From RUG11198 sp964600615 (lineage in GTDB: Bacteria; Bacillota_I; Bacilli_A; RF39; UBA660): a stretch of 22,025 bases of DNA. This document shows, piece after piece, positions 7,299 to 14,983 of this stretch (positions are counted from its first letter, which is position 1; each line of letters opens with the position of its first letter). A program made the position numbers and the translations under genes. The stretch is taken from assembly GCA_964600615.1 (NCBI GenBank), contig CAZRJK010000019.1:1-22025 (forward strand), written 5' to 3'. Below the pieces are notes generated by a model. It was given only the letters and a program-made list of their open reading frames with translations. It did no database searches and was not told the DNA's origin.

Positions 7299-10074
7299 AT
7301 ATAACAACTCCTAAACCTGTTAGTTCCAACAGAATACCAATTATTACCATTATTCTTATTTCATTTTTTGATGTATTAGGGACTTCAATAATCTTGCTAT
7401 CTTCAAGAGTTGATTTAACAATCTCACCGTCTTCTTTTACTTCAAAATACATCTTTTCTGGATTTATTTCATATCCTTCAGGTGCTTCTTTCTCGATAAA
7501 ATAGTATTCGCCATATTTTAATCCTTCAATAGTTATAATTCCTTCTTCATCAGTTCTACCACTAAATATTAGTTCATCAGTTCTAGCGTCATATATTTCT
7601 ATTAATGTATTTGGTAATGGTTCTTGAGTAGAAATATCTACCTTTGTTAGGATTAATGTTCCAGTAATTATCTTATTTGTAATTTCAGATTTAACAACTT
7701 CTCCGTCTTCTTTTACCTCAAAATACATTTTTTCTGGATTAAGAACATAACCTTCAGCAGCTTCTTTTTCAACAAAATAGTATTTACCTACGACTAAATC
7801 ATTCACTTCTAAATTACCACCGCCATCAGTTCTTCCTGAGAATACTAACATATTATCTTCTGTATATATTTCTAATAGTGTATTAGGAATTGGTTCGCTA
7901 GTAGAAATATCTGTCTTTGAAATTATTAAATTTCCTTTAGGTAATTCATTATGTAATTCTAATTTATTACTAATAACGCCAGTATATTGATCTTTGTATT
8001 TTAATTCAAAACAATGAGGTTCATCATCTAAAATATGATTTAAAACAGTTTCTTCTTCAACTACGCAATAACTTCCTAAATATAAATCACTAACTATTGC
8101 TTTTCCATTTACTGTTTTAAATGTTTTAACTATATCATCTTTTCTAAGAATTAATGTTCCATCACTTGAATAAATATCCTCATTCGCAACTAACTTAAAA
8201 CTTACATCATCTAATAATAATTCTTGATAACTAATGTTATTTACTTCATCAGAATTTATTTCATCAGAGTTATTACTATTTCTTAATTGAGCAGCTACTT
8301 CTAATAAATTTTCACTACCTTTAATAGCAAATTCTTCACCATATTTAGTTAACTCTAACTGTCCTTTTACTTCAGTATTAGAAAACTTAACTTCTAAAAT
8401 TGCTTGTTCATTTTCATAAATGAAATTACTATCTTCACTTATTGTGAATTTAACTGGTTCTCTATTCCACAAGTATCCATCAATTTTTTGGTCTATTTCT
8501 TCAACTTGATAATTAGCTGGTTTTAATGGATATGGTGTAATAAATTCCCCGTTATTATCTGTTTCGTATTCACAAATTGTTTGATGATTAGGATATGTTA
8601 TTTCTTGACAAACATATTCGTTTTCATCTAAATTTTTAATTTTAAATCTAATTCCACTCTTTGCAATTTGCTTTCCTGTAGTTTTATCAATTTTTATCAA
8701 TCTCAATTTAGCAGTAATCTCTGCATCGGAAATCATTCTTGTTAAATCAGTATTATCAAAATCAATTGTTATTTCAAAATCATCACACTTTTCATAATTA
8801 TAAGTGCTATTTTTTTGCTTTACGATATATGTTCCATAAGGCAAAACAATACTTAAATGTCCTTTATTATCAGTTGTTGCACTCTTATATAATTCGTTGC
8901 TTGACTTTAAATAAAAATCAAAAGTAATATTTGGTTCACCAACTAATTCAGCAGTTTTATCACTAGCATATACTTTATAAATTTTAAATTCTTGAGTAAA
9001 TACCTTATCGTATGCAGTAAATTCAACCTCTTGATTATCTGCATTTAATGTAAAAGTATATACTGTATCATCAACTAAATATCCAGTTCCTGCCGATACT
9101 TCACGAACTGTATAGGTATCAAAAGGTAACTCTTTTGTCTTTTCATTTTGTCCTGATACAAGTATATCAACTGTTTCTCCAGCACTATTAATGACATAAT
9201 ACTTTGCACCTTTTAGCGATGCATCTCCTTGTGCATTTTCACCAGTTTCTTTATCTAGTTTTTTTAGTGTAATTGAGCCACCATTAACATCAATAGTGAA
9301 TGATGCAGCAACTGGATCTAATAATCCTGCTCTAACAATTTTCTGACTATCGCCATTATAATAAATTAAATTTACATTATCAGTATATCCCTTTTTAACT
9401 AAACTAATTTCGCCTGTTTTTACTGAAGAAATATCATTAATTGTTAATGTATTTCCGTTTATTGAAACATTATCAAAATCAGAACTATATATTTCGTATT
9501 GTGATAATACTCCATTTTCATCATTTATAGTTAATGATTCACCTACATTTACATTATATATTTCATCATCAAATGATGGTCTTTTAGTATGATTATTTAC
9601 CAAATTCAAAATGGTATTCTTTTCGTTTTCAATATCCATTTGAGGTCCATATCTATCTTCACCATAAATCCAGCCAACAGCTCTACCTGATATTTTTTCC
9701 CAAATTAATTCTTGTGTTGCATAATAGTATTTCATCGTTTGATGTCCGCTATAATCATAACCATAATATGCCACTAATCTAATATATCTAATTACATCGT
9801 CACTTAATCCTGTTATACTCCAATCAGTTGTTGATGAATATGTATATGTTGTTATTGCAACACCAGGTTGAATACAATAAGCAGTAAAACCATTTAAAGT
9901 TAATCGTTCTGCATAGAATAGTCTAACTCTGTCAGGTGCATTATAGACAGCATAATAACCATCATAATAATTTCTAACTAATGTACTGTCATTTACATCA
10001 GCTTTAATTTTTGAATTATTGATAAGCATTAAAGAGATTATCAATAACATAATTTTTATCATTTTTTTTAACAT
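7276..10074 (-). CDS. Thioester/SpaA-domain surface adhesin with VPNTS sorting signal
   Basis: A 932-residue secreted surface protein. Signal peptide: residues 1 to about 25. Residues 30-260 look like a thioester (TQXA-type) domain: C67 in AYCIQPG and Q121 in YYATQELIWEK could form the Cys-Gln bond used for covalent adhesion to a host surface. Then several SpaA/Cna-B-like beta domains follow, with landmarks such as TLKKLDKETGE, LRLIKIDKTTGKQIAKSGI and VEKEAAEGY that suggest Lys-Asn isopeptide crosslinks with a catalytic Glu. The last two domains are 92-residue repeats. The end is V898-P-N-T-S902, a hydrophobic segment and KKKN, i.e. a sorting signal with Ser in place of the usual Gly. GGAGG precedes the ATG by 7 bases. 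The sortase follows directly. Confidence 0.92.
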   Translation of the reverse strand: MLKKMIKIMLLIISLMLINNSKIKADVNDSTLVRNYYDGYYAVYNAPDRVRLFYAERLTLNGFTAYCIQPGVAITTYTYSSTTDWSITGLSDDVIRYIRLVAYYGYDYSGHQTMKYYYATQELIWEKISGRAVGWIYGEDRYGPQMDIENEKNTILNLVNNHTKRPSFDDEIYNVNVGESLTINDENGVLSQYEIYSSDFDNVSINGNTLTINDISSVKTGEISLVKKGYTDNVNLIYYNGDSQKIVRAGLLDPVAASFTIDVNGGSITLKKLDKETGENAQGDASLKGAKYYVINSAGETVDILVSGQNEKTKELPFDTYTVREVSAGTGYLVDDTVYTFTLNADNQEVEFTAYDKVFTQEFKIYKVYASDKTAELVGEPNITFDFYLKSSNELYKSATTDNKGHLSIVLPYGTYIVKQKNSTYNYEKCDDFEITIDFDNTDLTRMISDAEITAKLRLIKIDKTTGKQIAKSGIRFKIKNLDENEYVCQEITYPNHQTICEYETDNNGEFITPYPLKPANYQVEEIDQKIDGYLWNREPVKFTISEDSNFIYENEQAILEVKFSNTEVKGQLELTKYGEEFAIKGSENLLEVAAQLRNSNNSDEINSDEVNNISYQELLLDDVSFKLVANEDIYSSDGTLILRKDDIVKTFKTVNGKAIVSDLYLGSYCVVEEETVLNHILDDEPHCFELKYKDQYTGVISNKLELHNELPKGNLIISKTDISTSEPIPNTLLEIYTEDNMLVFSGRTDGGGNLEVNDLVVGKYYFVEKEAAEGYVLNPEKMYFEVKEDGEVVKSEITNKIITGTLILTKVDISTQEPLPNTLIEIYDARTDELIFSGRTDEEGIITIEGLKYGEYYFIEKEAPEGYEINPEKMYFEVKEDGEIVKSTLEDSKIIEVPNTSKNEIRIMVIIGILLELTGLGVVIYANKKKN
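7387..7938 (-). repeat. Two tandem 276-bp copies encoding SpaA-like domains
   Basis: Residues 713-804 and 805-896 of the adhesin are two copies of a 92-residue domain. Both contain a DISTxEPxPNTLxEIY opening, FSGRTD in the middle and PEKMYFEVKEDGE at the end. The DNA copies (7663-7938 and 7387-7662) are clearly related but differ at many positions, so this is not a very recent duplication. Confidence 0.85.
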
Positions 10075-10096
10075 AATTTTCCCTCCATTAAGTCAT

Positions 10097-10135
10097 AAAA
10101 AAAGAATATAGAAAATAATAACTATATTCGTTTTT
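10097..10135 (-). terminator. Intrinsic terminator between the anchored protein and the adhesin
   Basis: An 8-bp stem (GAATATAG with CTATATTC) has a 10-base loop and is flanked by A and T runs that could extend it. On the minus strand it ends in TTTTTTT, so it looks like an intrinsic terminator, and it could work on both strands. Only about 22 bases separate it from the adhesin start, so the adhesin either relies on read-through or has a promoter inside the hairpin region. Confidence 0.65.
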
Positions 10136-10887
10136 TAATAATCTGTATTAATTTTTAAAATTCCTTCTGGACTACATGTAAATCCGATAACTCTATCTGA
10201 TAATGAATCCTTAATTAAATTGCCAATTTCATTACACTTTTCTACATTTTTATAGTCATATTCCACAAAAGCATATTCAATAAAATATCCAAGTGTATTA
10301 CCACGCTTTGAAATTACTTCAAGATAATAAGCATTGGAAATACTTTTTTTATATTTTAGCTGTATTGGTATAGATATATCCATGCAACTTTTTGAATCCA
10401 TACAATCTATTCTTCCTTTATGAATATGATAATCAAATCCATTAGTATCAACTGAATCATCTATAACTATTTCGCTTTGTGGTGTTTCATCTACTTGTTG
10501 ATTAACAATAGTTTGTTCTTGCTTATCAGTTTTATTTTCAATAATATTATTGTTTTCTTCAACACTATTAGGTTCTGTAGGTTTTGCTACTGATTGTTTT
10601 TCTCTTTCAGAATTTGTATCATTATTAATTTCTTTATCATTACTATTATTATCAGATATTATTTTTTCATCAGAAGAAACTAAATATTCCTGATTATTAA
10701 CTTCTTCATAAGTATAATAATCAACCTTATCATTATAATAAATTTCATTAATTTCTTCTTGCATTAATTCATCAGTAATCCTTTTAGGTTCAGTTTTTAA
10801 TGATTTTACCTTTAATACTATTGTAACTATTAATGTTATAAATATTAAAGAATATAGTAAAATCATTAATATTTTCTTTTTTCTCAC
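10135..10887 (-). CDS. Single-pass membrane-anchored protein of unknown function
   Basis: A 250-residue protein with a basic N-terminus (RKKK), one membrane segment at about residues 6-27, a long linker rich in Asn, Glu, Asp and Lys (about 60-145), and a C-terminal extracellular domain (about 150-250). That domain has four cysteines (C162, C168, C218, C238), enough for two disulfides. There is no sorting signal. I start it at the GTG at 10887, 8 bases after AAAGG, because the upstream ATG at 10911 lies inside the -10 box of a good promoter. It heads the surface module and may partner the adhesin or cell-wall attachment, but I do not recognise the family. Confidence 0.75.
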   Translation of the reverse strand: MRKKKILMILLYSLIFITLIVTIVLKVKSLKTEPKRITDELMQEEINEIYYNDKVDYYTYEEVNNQEYLVSSDEKIISDNNSNDKEINNDTNSEREKQSVAKPTEPNSVEENNNIIENKTDKQEQTIVNQQVDETPQSEIVIDDSVDTNGFDYHIHKGRIDCMDSKSCMDISIPIQLKYKKSISNAYYLEVISKRGNTLGYFIEYAFVEYDYKNVEKCNEIGNLIKDSLSDRVIGFTCSPEGILKINTDY

Positions 10888-10909
10888 AATATCACCCTTT
10901 CTAACTTGC

Positions 10910-10937
10910 ATTATATTAACAAGTAAACATAAATCAA
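10910..10937 (-). promoter_or_regulatory. Predicted promoter of the surface module
   Basis: On the minus strand, TTGATT (10937-10932) and TATAAT (10915-10910) are 16 bases apart, a good match to a vegetative sigma promoter. Transcription would begin near 10903, just before the ribosome binding site of the GTG-started gene. Confidence 0.65.
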
Positions 10938-10972
10938 GTATGCAAATTAGATATTAATCTATCTCATAACCA

Positions 10973-11941
10973 TCACCTGCTATCCCTTTCTCTTTGTTTT
11001 AGCACTTTTGAATAATATTCACATGCTTTTAAAACAAAATCTTCAACTTTATCTCTTCCAATATTTTTAGGAATAACACTATATAGTTTTTCTTCTTGAA
11101 TTTTAAAATGTGGTATTTGATTTGGTTTTTCTTTTTTCATAATATCCATAAAATAATTAAGAAGAAATTTATTATTTTCACTTAATTCTTTTAACTGTAT
11201 TGCTTGTGATTGGCTTGGTGTAACTAAATTACAATCAATATAATCAAATACTAATTTTTGTTCATCTTTTTTTAGATAAGATAATTCAACCGCAGGTGTC
11301 AAAGCAATAGCAGGACTTTCACCAATTTCATAATTATCAACCAATTTTAATAATTCTGGAATTAAATATGTTAATCTCAAATACCTTTGAACTTGTCTTC
11401 CACTATCACCATGTTCTTCACCGATAATATTATCACTTCTGACCACTGCGCCAACTTGTCGCACTGATGTGTCATGTTGGTTCGCAGTATACTTTCTTTG
11501 ATGTTTTAAAGCTTCATATTTCATTTTATAGGCAAATGCTTTTTCCGATGGTAATAGTTTTTCTCTTTGAAGATTACTATCTACCATAAATATAGTAGCT
11601 TCATCATCCGTTAAGTCTTTAATTATACATGGTATTGTATTTAAACCTAATTGCTCACTTGCATACTTTCTACGATGCCCTGAAATCATTTCATACCTGC
11701 CATCGTCTTTTTTTCTGATAATGGCTGGTGATAAAACACCATTTACTTTGATACTTTCTTTTAAAGATTTTAACTCATCATTATCAACTACTTTAAAAGG
11801 ATGCTCTTTAAAGTTATCTATTAGTGATATATCAATATCTTCAATTTTTTCTTTGTTATCTTCATCCCTTTGCTCTTGTGTAGTATAAAAGTCATCTAGA
11901 TTGAATGGCATTGGTATCTCTTGTTTTTTCTTCTCGTTCAC
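10973..11941 (-). CDS. parB: ParB-family partition protein
   Basis: A 322-residue ParB/Spo0J-type protein. The N-terminal CTP-binding ParB domain covers about residues 35-150, with ISLIDNFKEHPFKV, the GHRRKYA motif at 88-94 and NLQREKLLPSEKAFAYK at 123-139. A helix-turn-helix region follows (about 150-220, with GRQVQRYLRLTYLIPEL). In known systems ParB binds parS sites, loads onto DNA and stimulates ParA, so sister copies are separated. The start is a GTG with AGGAGG 9 bases upstream, which overlaps the parA end by 50 bases and indicates coupled translation. No parS sequence was identified. Confidence 0.93.
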   Translation of the reverse strand: MNEKKKQEIPMPFNLDDFYTTQEQRDEDNKEKIEDIDISLIDNFKEHPFKVVDNDELKSLKESIKVNGVLSPAIIRKKDDGRYEMISGHRRKYASEQLGLNTIPCIIKDLTDDEATIFMVDSNLQREKLLPSEKAFAYKMKYEALKHQRKYTANQHDTSVRQVGAVVRSDNIIGEEHGDSGRQVQRYLRLTYLIPELLKLVDNYEIGESPAIALTPAVELSYLKKDEQKLVFDYIDCNLVTPSQSQAIQLKELSENNKFLLNYFMDIMKKEKPNQIPHFKIQEEKLYSVIPKNIGRDKVEDFVLKACEYYSKVLKQRERDSR

Positions 11942-12722
11942 CCTCTATTACCTCCTTTGCAAACTCAACATAACCTTGAGCTACTTTGTTATTCTTATCA
12001 TAAGATAAAATACTCTCACCTAATCTCGTAGATTCAGCTGCCTTTATTCCTCTTGGTATTTGCGTATCAAAAAGTTTAAATACAGTTCCATAAGTTTCTC
12101 TTAACTCACTACTAATTTCTTTAGATAAGTTTGTCCTTCCATCAACCATTGTTAAAAGAATTCCACCGACTTTTAAATTAGGATTAATCTGTTTTCTAAC
12201 TTTTAAAATTGTATTCATTAAATGGCTCATACCTTTAGCTGCAAGAAATTCTGATTGAACAGGAATAATTACTTTATCAGAACTTGCAAGAGCATTAATT
12301 GTTATCATTCCTAAACTAGGCATACAATCTATTAACATATAATCATAATTTTGTTTAAGTTCTGATAAACAATTTCTTAAAGTGTATTCTCTACTCATCG
12401 CATTTACCAAACTAACTTCCATTGACGCTAACTCTAAATTAGTTGGTATAACATCAACACCTTCATCATGTTTAATTATTGCTTCTTTTGCATTAATGTC
12501 TAAATCATTAATCGACCTATTCATTAATGTAGATAATGTTATTGGAATATTGTCAGCATTATGCCATCCCATATAAGTTGTTAAATCAGCTTGAGGATCA
12601 GCATCTACCAATAATACTTTTTTACCTTCTTTAGCCAGTGCAACGCCTAAATTAAATGTAGTTGTAGTTTTACCAACACCACCCTTTTGATTTGCAATAG
12701 CTATTACTTCACATCTATTCAT
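11892..12722 (-). CDS. parA: ParA-family partition ATPase
   Basis: A 276-residue ParA/Soj-type ATPase. The deviant Walker A motif KGGVGKTT is at residues 13-20, followed by KVLLVDADPQADLTTYMG. YMLIDCMPSLGMITINALAS is the switch region and VIIPVQSEFLAAKGM is also typical. It works with ParB to move and stabilise the element. Two ATG codons in a row (12725 and 12722) follow GGAGGTGAG; I chose the second for spacing, and either overlaps the TGA of rep. The gene is in the middle of a rep-parA-parB operon. Confidence 0.95.
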   Translation of the reverse strand: MNRCEVIAIANQKGGVGKTTTTFNLGVALAKEGKKVLLVDADPQADLTTYMGWHNADNIPITLSTLMNRSINDLDINAKEAIIKHDEGVDVIPTNLELASMEVSLVNAMSREYTLRNCLSELKQNYDYMLIDCMPSLGMITINALASSDKVIIPVQSEFLAAKGMSHLMNTILKVRKQINPNLKVGGILLTMVDGRTNLSKEISSELRETYGTVFKLFDTQIPRGIKAAESTRLGESILSYDKNNKVAQGYVEFAKEVIEGEREEKTRDTNAIQSR

Positions 12723-13540
12723 CATCTCACCTCCGTTTCTAACCAATTATCAGAAATAATATCTTTATCATCTGGATATAATTCATCTGGCATATGTTCA
12801 AATCTACTAAAATTCGATTCTAATGCACTTTTAAAATATCCAAACCTATTTGTAATTTCATCTCCATTTTCATCTATATAATTTCTTAATTTAACTCTAT
12901 CCACTATATAGTGAACTACGGAATATAATTGCTTATACGACTTTCCCTTTTCTAAAAAATTTTTAAATAACTCATCATAATAAAATGTTTCTGGTGAATC
13001 TTCATTTACATACTTCATTTGAATTAGTTCTAGTGTTAGAATATTATGTGAAGAAGATTTAGATTTAGATTCATCGATAGATGGCTCGCTTTTATCTATT
13101 TTATCTATTATATCTATTTCTTCTTTAGTATTTTGTTTATTAGTATTTATTTGGGGCGGATTATCCGTACTCGGTTCATCCGTATCCGGTTCAACCGTAT
13201 ACGGAAAATCCGTATTCGGTGAAATATTCGTTTTTTGGGGCTCTACGAACGGTTTTTTAAATATATGGTAGTCGTATTCAAAAGTACCATTTTCGCTTCG
13301 TGAGGGCTCTATTTTTAGGTAATGGTGGTGTTTTAATTCATTTAAGATAGATCTAATAGCATCTTTACTCTCCTTAGATATTGCTACTAGTCCCTTAAGT
13401 GAATAATCCCAATCGTCTGGTAAACTAAACATAAAAGATAATAAACCTTTTGCTTTATAACTGAGATTTTTATCTCTCAAATGATAATTAGTCATTACCG
13501 TAAAATTTTCTTGTTCAAAATCGACTTTAAATTTTGCCAT
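12722..13540 (-). CDS. Replication initiator / replisome organizer-like protein
   Basis: A 272-residue protein. The N-terminal winged-helix region (about residues 1-95) has the features of phage replisome organizer and element replication initiator proteins: FTVMTNYHLRDKNLSYKAKG, LLSFMFSLPDDWDYSLKGL and ISKESKDAIRSILNEL. A disordered Pro/Thr/Asp linker (about 96-165) contains PSTDNPPQINTNKQNTK, which is typical of such proteins. The C-terminal domain (about 170-272) resembles the DUF6017-type ends of ICE initiators, a weaker call. It probably binds origin DNA and recruits the replication machinery. GGGAGG is 10 bases before the ATG. The linker DNA contains four 15-bp repeats. Confidence 0.8.
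   Translation of the reverse strand: MAKFKVDFEQENFTVMTNYHLRDKNLSYKAKGLLSFMFSLPDDWDYSLKGLVAISKESKDAIRSILNELKHHHYLKIEPSRSENGTFEYDYHIFKKPFVEPQKTNISPNTDFPYTVEPDTDEPSTDNPPQINTNKQNTKEEIDIIDKIDKSEPSIDESKSKSSSHNILTLELIQMKYVNEDSPETFYYDELFKNFLEKGKSYKQLYSVVHYIVDRVKLRNYIDENGDEITNRFGYFKSALESNFSRFEHMPDELYPDDKDIISDNWLETEVR
13163..13222. repeat. Four 15-bp iteron-like repeats inside rep, candidate replication origin
   Basis: On the plus strand four 15-base units run head to tail: ATCCGTACTCGGTTC, ATCCGTATCCGGTTC, AACCGTATACGGAAA and ATCCGTATTCGGTGA. Each contains CCGTA, two variable bases and CGG, and the third is the perfect palindrome CCGTATACGG. They encode residues 107-126 in the rep linker. Iterons inside the initiator gene are known origins in RepA_N plasmids and some phages, so an origin is a reasonable inference. 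Confidence 0.6.
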
Positions 13541-13559
13541 TATTTTTACACCTCCCAAC

Positions 13560-13581
13560 AAAAAAAGCCAATCTCTTGGCT
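13560..13581 (-). terminator. Intrinsic terminator between the truncated dac gene and rep
   Basis: On the minus strand AGCCAA, a GAGA loop and TTGGCT are followed by a run of seven T. This is a short but canonical terminator. It would stop transcripts from the truncated carboxypeptidase gene about 20 bases before the rep start, which leaves no obvious room for a separate rep promoter. Confidence 0.8.
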
Positions 13582-13606
13582 CACAGATACAAATTATAAT
13601 AATACT

Positions 13607-14038
13607 CTAAATAGTAGCTTCTTTCGTCATAGAAATTAGCGTTTTGACGCTTATAACATAAGACTGCTTTTTGGTTACTGTCACATCATTACCACTAGCT
13701 ACACATATTCCTTTAACTAAATCTTCAACACTCATCATTTCATTTTGTTCTAGATATATTTGAGAACCACCCATCGATGCTGCATTCTTAGATACTACCA
13801 CAATATCATTCCAATTTAAATTACCAGATTCAATATTTTCCATAATTAGAATTAAGGACATTATCTTAGTCATCGAAGCTGGAGCTAATTTCTGGTTCGC
13901 ATTCTTTTGATATAATATTTCTCCCGTAGATGCTTCGATTAATATAGCACTTTTAGCATTTTCCACTAAATTCAAATCTTCAGCATATATGGTAATTGGC
14001 ATAAATAACACAATAAAAAATAAACATATTTTTCTCAC
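13607..14038 (-). pseudogene. Truncated D-alanyl-D-alanine carboxypeptidase (peptidase S11, PBP5-type)
   Basis: About 143 residues remain of an enzyme that is normally near 380-400 residues. It trims the terminal D-Ala from peptidoglycan stem peptides outside the membrane. A signal peptide ends near PITIYA-EDL. The family's SAILIEASTGEILYQKNANQ, the active-site S55-M-T-K58 and the S115-G-N117 motif are intact. Homology stops right after SGND, at about 13685-13670, and about 25 unrelated residues follow to a stop. The KTG motif and the whole C-terminal half are absent, so it should be inactive. The start is GTG at 14038 after AGGTGA; ATG at 14044 is possible. The break lies next to the conjugative element and is probably the insertion point. 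Confidence 0.85.
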
Positions 14039-14091
14039 TAACATCACCTAGTAGAGTATATGTTTATTTTCATTTAATATTAATATAAATA

Positions 14092-14908
14092 TTATTGTTC
14101 TGGAGTTATTTCTATTACATTTGACCAATCACTATATATTTTTTCATTATTGACTATTTTATATANNNNNNNNNNNNNNNNNNNNNNNNNNNNNNNNNNN
14201 NNNNNNNNNNNNNNNNNNNNNNNNNNNNNNNNNNNNNNNNNNNNNNNNNNNNNNNNNNNNNNNNNCAACATCGTTTATCGTATTATTTCCATCTACACCT
14301 ACCATATTATAGCTTAATACTGGAGCTTTTAATTCAGCTGAAATCTCTATTACATTTGACCAATCACTATATATTTTTTCATTATTGACTATTTTATATA
14401 CTCTAGCAACATATCTATGAGTATCACCATAATCTACCATAGCTACCGCAATTTGTTCATTTGTTTGATTTCCATAGAAGAAATAACCAACTCCACTGAT
14501 TGTCATTTCATTTCCAGGAGCATTATCTGATGTAACATATAATTCCCAGCCATCTAGAATATTTGCATTATTTTCGCCAATACGATATGATGGATAATCA
14601 ATTGCAACATCGTTTATCGTATTATTTCCATCTACACCTACCATATTATAGCTTAATACCGGAGCTTTTAATTCATCTTCATCGTCATCATCTATACCTA
14701 AATACTTTCTAAGTAAAATAATAATATCCTGAAGATCTATTTTTCCATTTTTATTTAGGTCTCCCTCAATACTTGTACCATTACCAGTAGCATATGTTTT
14801 TGCAACAACCGTAACTGTACTATATGATAAATCATTTAAAACTTTCCAAGTTGCTAATAAAGGCACTATAGCAATCACAATAATAGCTACTTTTAAACTT
14901 TTTTTCAT
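14092..14908 (-). CDS. Secreted dockerin-like protein with tandem 113-residue domains (interrupted by assembly gap)
   Basis: The N-terminus is a signal peptide or membrane anchor (residues 5-22). A single dockerin-like calcium-binding repeat follows at about 49-71 (GDLNKNGKIDLQDIIILLRKYLG, with D50, N52, N54, D58 and D61 in EF-hand positions), then an acidic spacer. Next comes a 113-residue domain at 79-191 starting ELKAPVLSYNMVGVDGNN and ending YSDWSNVIEIS, probably beta-sandwich. A second copy begins at residue 192, enters the gap after NTIND, and its end is readable on the other side (YKIVNNEKIYSDWSNVIEI, then TPEQ and stop at 14092). The gap size is artificial, so the frame does not carry across it. 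It is probably an extracellular protein; its partner is unknown. Confidence 0.75.
14111..14674 (-). repeat. 339-bp tandem repeat in the dockerin-like gene, containing the gap
   Basis: One complete unit covers 14336-14674 and a second, incomplete one covers 14111-14335 including the N run. The 55 bases at 14111-14165 are identical to 14346-14400. The bases from 14266 onward match those from 14605 onward with a single difference over about 70 bases. Copies this similar explain why the assembly broke here. Confidence 0.85.
14166..14265. other. Assembly gap (100 N)
   Basis: Exactly 100 N join two contigs. In the neighbouring repeat unit the same two flanks are separated by 204 bases (14401-14604), so the true missing length should be 204 bases, or 204 plus a multiple of 339 if more units exist. 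Confidence 0.95.
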
Positions 14909-14933
14909 ATTTCCTACCTTCCTTCTTATTATA

Positions 14934-14962
14934 ATTATATCACAAAAAAAAATATATATAAA
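14934..14962 (-). promoter_or_regulatory. Predicted promoter of the dockerin-like gene
   Basis: On the minus strand an extended -10 box, TGATATAAT (14942-14934), has a TTTATA box 17 bases upstream. A purine-rich AAGGAAGG site follows before the ATG at 14908. Confidence 0.55.
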
Positions 14963-14983
14963 GTATTTTATACATATTTTTAC

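Noticed and set aside
13163..13222. CRISPR array
   Set aside because: The units are 15 bases head to tail with no spacers and lie in a coding frame, so they fit iterons or a protein linker repeat.
13638..13651. AGCGT-TTTG-ACGCT as a defined recombination core
   Set aside because: Five base pairs is short and no second copy was found in the window. It is mentioned only as being near the proposed junction.
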